NCBI GenBank assembly: GCA_964526635.1
Contig: CAZGLR010000098.1
Coordinates: 1-12,596 of the forward strand
Length of the DNA stretch: 12,596 nucleotides
DNA from: CAZGLR01 sp964526635
Lineage (GTDB): Bacteria; Zixibacteria; MSB-5A5; GN15; JAAZOE01
Reading direction: 5' to 3'
The translations under genes were made by a program, and so were the position numbers. The notes beneath the pieces are model-generated. The model was not told the origin of the DNA. It ran no database searches and saw only the letters and a list, made by a program, of their open reading frames with translations. Within the stretch, counting starts at the first letter, position 1. Each line of letters begins with the position of its first letter. Of the stretch, positions 8,001-12,596 are shown one piece after another.

Positions 8001-8965
8001 ATTCAACCGGCGCGACACAGCCGCTGGATGGTTCGATAGATGTCCTGGTATATGATTCGGAGATTCAGCGCGAGCATGAACTCGGCATCAGCTATTCGCT
8101 GGGCGGCCCGACGCTGTATCGCGGCCCGGTAGCGGTCACCAATGGGCAATTCAGCGGACAGTTTATCGTTCCGCTGGATATCGACTATGGCGGAGCTGCG
8201 GCAAAAATTACGGGCTATGGCATCTTTGGCTCCGGGGCCGCCATTGGCGCGCGTGATTCTCTTCAGATTTCTTCAACCGTTGCCCAGACGTCGGATAATG
8301 CCGGACCAACGATCGAATATCATTTCGCTGAAGTACCGGATTTTGTGCCAGGCAGCCGTGTGCCGGAAAACGCCACGTTGGTGATCTCACTTGAAGATGC
8401 CTCCGGAATCAATCTAACCGGCGGGCTGGGACATCGCATAGAACTGATAATCGACAACGACAACAATGCCGCGATCAATCTTACCGATCGCTTTGCATAT
8501 ACCGCCGGGAGTTATCAGGCCGGCGAAGTTCGATTTACCCTGCCGGAGTTGAGTCCGGAACGGCACACCTTCATGCTGCGGGCCTGGGATAACGCCAATA
8601 ATCCGGCGACCACGGAATTCGATGCCACCACGACTATGCGTGGAAGTATCGCGATTACGCAGGCGCTGAATTATCCCAACCCGATGGAGGAATCGACCGA
8701 TTTCTATATTGAACTGTCGGAGACAGCCGAAGCGGTCGATTTACAAATATTCACTCTGTCCGGTCGCAAGATAGTGGACGTGACGTTGAACAATATTGCG
8801 GCCGGTCGCAATAGACTATATACCTGGAGCGGGCGGGACATGGATGGCGACCGTCTGGCCCAGGGCGTGTATATGTATAAGGTCATCGCCCGCGGACGTA
8901 TGTCGTCCGGCGCCGACGATGAGAATACAGCCGAAGCATTTGGAAAGCTGGTGCTGTTGAATTAG
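5099..8965 (+). CDS. porU: PorU-like C25 sortase of the type IX secretion system
   Basis: A gingipain-family (C25) cysteine peptidase resembling PorU, which in Porphyromonas removes the C-terminal sorting domain of secreted cargo at the cell surface and links the cargo to anionic LPS. From ATG 5099 it has 1288 residues. Order: signal peptide 1-32 (hydrophobic IVIALLIGIMM, cleavage after SRA); an N-terminal beta-rich region with the PorU-type segments WYKIQVSQSGV and a Gly-Asp-rich DDGNGFFDSGDRILFY; the C25 domain from about 560 to 930, with catalytic His809 in NYIGHGS and Cys844 in AASCSIGFFD, 35 residues apart as expected; beta-sandwich regions; and a FlgD-like domain from about 1190 (LNYPNPM to GVYMYKVIARG). 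An in-frame ATG at 5051 would put 16 residues before the signal peptide, so I prefer 5099; neither start has a good ribosome binding site. The porV-like gene follows 37 bases later, the order known in Porphyromonas. True PorU versus a C25 cargo protease is not fully settled. Confidence 0.85.
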   Translation: MTEIFTDKNTISRLGIVIALLIGIMMTSPSRAEVYYPDVDIIAEDRNGLSLRYVPVLSEDFTALRRADKIAAGETAFWGRSLLVAVPEGAEINYSVSYSRLGSAAVPVEHDFLPNDQPLVRYDGLTTARNHRIARFSVFPQRVENGRLAAYTDFVIDISFSGGTISNTVATANRIDSVLALTIVNPGQFYEFAAQQERNAFAKPKSSGFNAAADWYKIQVSQSGVTAISGSLLIQAGIVLNNLPIDSLRMFYAGGRNPSFDPSDPAPVLNEIPMMIEDDGNGFFDSGDRILFYAEGPNRFDFQGGTPQYIKNHYYSLNCYWLAVGGDYVSAPLRMASGNYVPSGPSDHVLTTARSFVRLETDNSLRSDASNRIWDYFTWYWNDDRDQTVLANLPGAVNGDSIDITLSTYGNSSTSVLQINGASMVRYFGVGKYHWYGFGAIDGLNQIQLSLRPAGEIWLDYVDISYPVALKTRTDQFDFSSYGYGGVIVYRLADLASGDAILDITDTDNPVRVDVFSLNGDTAIFQKSTGSVPSRFVAYSDASIFTPVAVTSADIIDLRADLDQYDCLVVAPRAFDDAVAEYSAYRQQNGGHAVKFAAVEDIYNCFGYGLESPMAIRDYARFAFENYQAPAPFALLLMGDGHYDYLNNLDLQTPMYVPPYVWDRLNTSSDDYYVYFGKIDSLDSDGSFVTPGDRGWDMMVARWPIRSSGEIRDYLDKILEYESLTTEGAWRGRITYVADDEFKSTISTEIIHTAQAETLAVMHTPSEFILNKIYLTEYPFASSGDKPRVNDAIVDALNTGSLIINYIGHGSPDVWADEHVFRKTSDLPRLQNRDRLTTVIAASCSIGFFDAPDKEGMAEVLFRQEGGMIASVSATRLVYATDNAIFNYDIYDAIFGGKTNLCEAAFATKMLHQSGSNTSLIRNDRAYAVFGDPLGRIGLPSYRIEIDSISDSALVPLAPFAFSGRITDSTGATQPLDGSIDVLVYDSEIQREHELGISYSLGGPTLYRGPVAVTNGQFSGQFIVPLDIDYGGAAAKITGYGIFGSGAAIGARDSLQISSTVAQTSDNAGPTIEYHFAEVPDFVPGSRVPENATLVISLEDASGINLTGGLGHRIELIIDNDNNAAINLTDRFAYTAGSYQAGEVRFTLPELSPERHTFMLRAWDNANNPATTEFDATTTMRGSIAITQALNYPNPMEESTDFYIELSETAEAVDLQIFTLSGRKIVDVTLNNIAAGRNRLYTWSGRDMDGDRLAQGVYMYKVIARGRMSSGADDENTAEAFGKLVLLN

Positions 8966-8989
8966 CACATGTACGATTTGCATTAGATT

Positions 8990-8994
8990 GGGAG
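8990..8994 (+). promoter_or_regulatory. Ribosome binding site deciding the porV start
   Basis: GGGAG at 8990-8994 lies 8 bases before ATG 9003. A TTG at 8988 is in the same frame but overlaps this site, so the ATG is the real start; it also gives a signal peptide that begins normally with MKRLYVLF. Confidence 0.75.
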
Positions 8995-9002
8995 ACAGGA
9001 TC

Positions 9003-11699
9003 ATGAAACGACTGTATGTCCTCTTCGTTTTCGCCGCACTCAGCCTCAGTTGCATGGCGCCTGCGGTACTGGCGCAGAATGTGTCCGATGCCGCTGTGCT
9101 GTACCTGCGCGTGGCTGCCGGCGCCCGTCCCGGTGGTATGGGCGAGGCTTTTGTATCTATCGCCGATGACGCCACCGCCACCTATTGGAACCCGGCTGGT
9201 CTCGGAAATGCTCCAATCGCCGGAGAATTGAAGACGATGCAGGTACCGGGCGGCTACGATAAAATTCAAGATGTTGTGACGATTCGGGGTGAAAGTGAAA
9301 ATCTCGAAACCTGGGTTATCGCTGACAATACTCTGGTAATGTTCGACGGCACCAAGTGGAATACCGGAACCGAGCATACCACGTCTCCCGACCAGACGCT
9401 GGAAGAATTTCTCCAAACAGTCATCACCATCAATGATCCGGATCGTCTCGAGGCTTTCGCAGCTTCAGTGCGGGCCGCCAATTGCCCCATCAGTGAAGAA
9501 GACATGAAGGATTTCGTCGAACGCATCCGGACCAATATGCCGGAGGATTATCCTGATCAAAACGAGCTCGACAATCAGCTCAACCGTCTTGAAAAAGGCT
9601 TCTACGGCTGCCTGCTGAATACCGAGCAGTTCCGGGAAGTCCGGAAGAAATTGAATGATGGTTTGAAAGACAGTGAACTCGAGAAGAATGAACTCGATAA
9701 GATCACCTTCTCGATGGATCGTGTGACCTTCAAGTTTTTGCCGTCGAAGCTGAAGATTCCGTATTCTTCGGGAATCGACGCCAACCTGGTCGCCCTCGGC
9801 AGCACCGGCCAATATCTCTGGGTCGGGACCGACAAGGGCTTGTATCGCAAGGCTGGTCAGGCCTGGTCACCGTTTACCGCAGAAGATGGTGTCATCCCGT
9901 CGAACAATATCCTGTCAATGGCCTATTACGATGAATACCTGATGGCCGGGACCGACAGCGGTCTGGTGCGATATCATGCCGGGTCCTTTGCGACATTTGA
10001 CTATATGCCCAAAGCACCGGTAACGTCGGTCACCCTTAAAAATGCAACCGAGGGGTATGCCATTGTCGGTGGGATGTTGTTTCAATACGATGGCCATGGC
10101 TGGGCCGGATATTATAAATATCGCCTTAGAGTAGATGATACCTTTGATCGCCTGATCGAACGGACCGCCATCTATCATACCGATGAGGAATACGAATACC
10201 TCAAAAATAAAATCATAGATCTCAATCGTGATCTGCTCTCGGTTAATGTTGATGTGGCCGTTACGCCGGAGGGCGGCGAGGCCGCCGATACCCTTCCGCC
10301 GGTGAGCGAGGAGGTGTTGCTGGATAGTGTCGAAACCGAAATCAATCCCGAGGATATCGTTCTTGAAGAGGGCGTCCTGATCCGTCTGCCGCTCAGCCCG
10401 GTTATTCGTTTCGAGGTCAACGCAATGGCGCTCGATTTCGACAATACGCTCTGGGTTGGTACCGATGCCGGATTGCTGTCGATGCAGGACTACGACTGGA
10501 AACGATATGGCTACGACAAGTATGTGGTTCCGACGGAACGCGATGGCCAGCCGGTCGAGGAAATGACCGCCGCTGAAATCGCCCGGATGTATTTACCGGG
10601 CGGGTCCGAGGACCAGGTCAATTCGCTGGCGGAAATTATCGATGAGTACAATGCTCTCGATGGTCAGCCGGTTGAAGCCGGGGAGGACGTCTTTGTGTAC
10701 TCCGCCAACATTGGCTCAAAAATCCACTCAATCGGAATGGTCTTCGAAAACGTGTATGTCGGCACCGAATATGGTCTCGAACAATTTACCGGCGACGGCT
10801 GGGAAGAGGTAGCCACCGAAAACCTCAATCGCCGCCAGGTGATTTCATCCTTTGATCAGGGCCGGCTTGCCTACTATGTCTCGGAAGACGGTATCACCAC
10901 CGAGACCAAGGGTAAGCGCGAAATCGTCCTGATGCATGTCAACTGGCTGCCCGATTTGAACCTGGATATGTATTATGAATATCTGTCCTATGTGCATCAT
11001 GTGCGCGGCCTGGGAACGTTCGGTTTGAGTGTCATCTATCTCAACTATGGTGAGATTCCGTTCACTGACGAAGCCGGCAATCCTCTGGAAGTGGAGAATC
11101 CGTTTGAATTGACCGTCGGTGTATCCTATGGAACATCACTCTCCAAGCAACTGAAATGGGGTCTGACCGGTAAGTTCATCCATTCACATCTCTCCACAGT
11201 CGGCGCCGGCGCCGAGCAGGGCGATGGTATCGCCTCGGCCTTCGCTGTTGACCTGGGCGTTTTGTACAAGATTACCAACAGGATGCAATTCGGTGCGGCC
11301 GCCACCAACCTCGGGCCCGATATCACATACGTCAATGCGGCCCAGAGCGATCCGCTGCCGCGCAACCTCGGCGTAGGATTGTCATATCGGGTTTTCGACT
11401 CGCCATTTAATTCACTGATTGTTCAAGGCGAATTGAATACCCTGCTGACCGATCTTGACGGCGGAATCGGGACCGAGCTTGAGTACGCGATCCGTCATAT
11501 CGGCGCCGAATATGTGTATTCGAACCTGATCATGCTGCGCGCCGGATATAAATACGACAAGGGCGGCGACGTGAAGCATTTAACTTTTGGAGCCGGTTTA
11601 AAGCTGGCCTCAGCTCGCTTCGACTTCGCGTATATTCCGTCAACCGGTGATTCGCCGCTGTCGAATACACTGCGTATTTCGGGAACACTTGGTTTTTAA
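9003..11699 (+). CDS. porV: PorV-like outer-membrane barrel with inserted beta-propeller
   Basis: An 898-residue outer-membrane protein of the PorV/PorQ (UPF0164, FadL-like barrel) family. PorV carries T9SS cargo from the translocon to PorU. Residues 1-24 form a signal peptide ending in VLA. The family's N-terminal signature follows: AGARPGGMGEAFVSIADDA and YWNPAGLGN (Asn63 onward). The barrel resumes only near residue 645 (HVNWLPDLNLDMYYEY) and runs to the C-terminal GTLGF, with alternating strands and a final Phe. Between them, about 570 residues contain propeller repeats of the two-component-regulator type: TWVIADNTL (about 104), LWVGTDKGLY (273), LMAGTDSGLV (314), AIVGGMLFQY (about 355), LWVGTDAGLL (484) and VYVGTEYGLE (585). 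Charged helical segments interleave at about 120-250, 375-425 and 505-560. The only mature cysteines are Cys161 and Cys203. Usual PorV proteins are under 400 residues. Barrel and propeller assignments are firm; the function of the insertion is unknown. Confidence 0.82.
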   Translation: MKRLYVLFVFAALSLSCMAPAVLAQNVSDAAVLYLRVAAGARPGGMGEAFVSIADDATATYWNPAGLGNAPIAGELKTMQVPGGYDKIQDVVTIRGESENLETWVIADNTLVMFDGTKWNTGTEHTTSPDQTLEEFLQTVITINDPDRLEAFAASVRAANCPISEEDMKDFVERIRTNMPEDYPDQNELDNQLNRLEKGFYGCLLNTEQFREVRKKLNDGLKDSELEKNELDKITFSMDRVTFKFLPSKLKIPYSSGIDANLVALGSTGQYLWVGTDKGLYRKAGQAWSPFTAEDGVIPSNNILSMAYYDEYLMAGTDSGLVRYHAGSFATFDYMPKAPVTSVTLKNATEGYAIVGGMLFQYDGHGWAGYYKYRLRVDDTFDRLIERTAIYHTDEEYEYLKNKIIDLNRDLLSVNVDVAVTPEGGEAADTLPPVSEEVLLDSVETEINPEDIVLEEGVLIRLPLSPVIRFEVNAMALDFDNTLWVGTDAGLLSMQDYDWKRYGYDKYVVPTERDGQPVEEMTAAEIARMYLPGGSEDQVNSLAEIIDEYNALDGQPVEAGEDVFVYSANIGSKIHSIGMVFENVYVGTEYGLEQFTGDGWEEVATENLNRRQVISSFDQGRLAYYVSEDGITTETKGKREIVLMHVNWLPDLNLDMYYEYLSYVHHVRGLGTFGLSVIYLNYGEIPFTDEAGNPLEVENPFELTVGVSYGTSLSKQLKWGLTGKFIHSHLSTVGAGAEQGDGIASAFAVDLGVLYKITNRMQFGAAATNLGPDITYVNAAQSDPLPRNLGVGLSYRVFDSPFNSLIVQGELNTLLTDLDGGIGTELEYAIRHIGAEYVYSNLIMLRAGYKYDKGGDVKHLTFGAGLKLASARFDFAYIPSTGDSPLSNTLRISGTLGF

Positions 11700-11729
11700 T
11701 TGTTGGCCTCTCAGGACGGGTAAAATAGG

Positions 11730-12596
11730 ATGACCATGGTCCGTACGCATCTTTTGCATCGAATACTGATTATACTGGTCGCGGCATTGATTACCGCCGC
11801 GACCGGTCTTGCCGATGGCGGCAAATTCCTTCCCCTGGGTAAGCGGATATCCGTTGAACCGGATGAACCGCATGTCTATCCCAATCATCGCCACGGTGTC
11901 AATTTCCCTCGGGCTCAGGAACGGTTTTTGAGTGTCGAGAGAGATAAATCATATTCTCTCCCCCAAAAGGCGATCGCCGCCGATCATGTGGATACGATTG
12001 AAATCATCGCCCTTCGGGTGGAGTTTCAATTCGAGAATCCCGATGATCCCTTGACTACCGGGCGAGGGGTATTCGATTATCGTGACACCGCGGTATTCAT
12101 CGATTCGGCCGGTCACGGTCTGGATCCATCGCCGCATAACAAGGCTTATTTCGACGCCCATCTCCGGGCACTGGCCCGTTATTGGGAACTGGTTTCGGGT
12201 GGAAAGCTGGTTTTGACGCATGAAGTATGGCCTCCGGAATCAGAAGCGGCCTATACGCTGCCGGAAAGTATGGGCTTCTATGGCGCCCAGCCGCCGGCCT
12301 TTGGCCTGGGGCAATTCGTCTATGATGCCCTGCAGGTCGCATTTCAGGACGATAGTGTCAGCTATCGCGATGAGGTTACCGGGCGGCGCAAGGCCATCAT
12401 TATTTTCCACGCCGGCGCTGATCAGCAGAACAATCTTCCCTTTGCCGGACCGGATACGCCATATGATCTCTTCACCGGTTTCGCCACCTTCCTCGGCAGC
12501 AGCCGGATTATAATCGATCCGGATACATCAATTGTCGGCGATGATACCACCATAGTCGGTGTGGATACCGTGCTCGAAGCGGACGCCTTTCGAGAT
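11730..12596 (+). CDS. Secreted M6/immune-inhibitor-A-like protein, 3'-incomplete
   Basis: An open frame from ATG 11730 runs in phase to the last base of the window, giving 289 residues without a stop. It starts with a signal peptide (LLHRILIILVAALITAATGLA, about residues 8-28), so the product is exported. From about residue 85 the sequence reads like the N-terminal region of M6 / immune-inhibitor-A-type metallopeptidases: a strand with IIALRVEF, a VFDYRD segment, a helix NKAYFDAHLRALARYWELVS, then KLVLTHEV and an AYTLP...FYG motif, followed by KAIIIFHAGAD. The zinc motif HEXXH expected in an active M6 enzyme is not in the visible part and would lie downstream, so activity cannot be judged. 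The gene begins 30 bases after porV and probably belongs to the same operon. An AGGACGGG at 11713-11720 may serve as ribosome binding site; ATG 11736 is an alternative start. It could be a T9SS cargo, but its C-terminus is missing. Confidence 0.7.
   Translation, partial: MTMVRTHLLHRILIILVAALITAATGLADGGKFLPLGKRISVEPDEPHVYPNHRHGVNFPRAQERFLSVERDKSYSLPQKAIAADHVDTIEIIALRVEFQFENPDDPLTTGRGVFDYRDTAVFIDSAGHGLDPSPHNKAYFDAHLRALARYWELVSGGKLVLTHEVWPPESEAAYTLPESMGFYGAQPPAFGLGQFVYDALQVAFQDDSVSYRDEVTGRRKAIIIFHAGADQQNNLPFAGPDTPYDLFTGFATFLGSSRIIIDPDTSIVGDDTTIVGVDTVLEADAFRD

Noticed and set aside
1..12596. CRISPR arrays, tRNA or rRNA genes, transposase genes
   Set aside because: I saw no regularly spaced repeats, tRNA-like cloverleaf with a GTTCGA-type T arm, rRNA segments or transposase motifs on either strand.

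Overview
The window suggests a Gram-negative bacterium of the wider Fibrobacteres-Chlorobi-Bacteroidetes (FCB) group. The evidence is an adjacent pair of genes resembling PorU and PorV of the type IX secretion system (T9SS), plus a FlgD-like C-terminal domain. That domain, the moderate GC content and the repeat-rich secreted proteins fit an uncultured candidate phylum (Zixibacteria-like) better than a classical Bacteroidota. This is an inference from protein character, not from a marker gene. All genes lie on the + strand.

Layout. (1) 1-105: an AT-rich fragment matching the C-terminal part of the RNA pyrophosphohydrolase RppH. It stops about 60 residues early and looks foreign or misjoined. 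(2) 215-1258: a WaaG-like family 4 glycosyltransferase. (3) 1263-2138: an AT-rich PIN-fold-like protein of unknown function, 4 bases after the glycosyltransferase. (4) 2216-3229 and 3278-4684: a catabolic pair, a class 3 (Rhizobium-type) L-asparaginase and a tryptophanase/tyrosine phenol-lyase family enzyme whose two substrate-selecting positions look like tryptophanase. (5) 4685-5098: a leader region with a good sigma-70-type promoter and small hairpins. (6) 5099-11699: porU-like and porV-like genes. (7) 11730 to the window end: an incomplete secreted protein resembling the N-terminal region of M6 / immune-inhibitor-A-like proteins, open to the last base.

How they fit together. PorU is the C25-family sortase that trims the sorting domain of T9SS cargo, and PorV is the outer-membrane barrel that shuttles cargo to it. 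Here they form a probable operon with a secreted protein that may be a cargo. The asparaginase and the lyase would feed aspartate, ammonia and pyruvate into central metabolism.

The most notable observation is the PorV-like protein. Between the conserved N-terminal plug motif and the first recognisable barrel strand it carries about 570 extra residues. They contain several WVGTD-type two-component-regulator propeller repeats, interleaved with charged helical segments and the protein's only two mature-chain cysteines. The result is a propeller embedded in a barrel, unlike the compact PorV of Porphyromonas.
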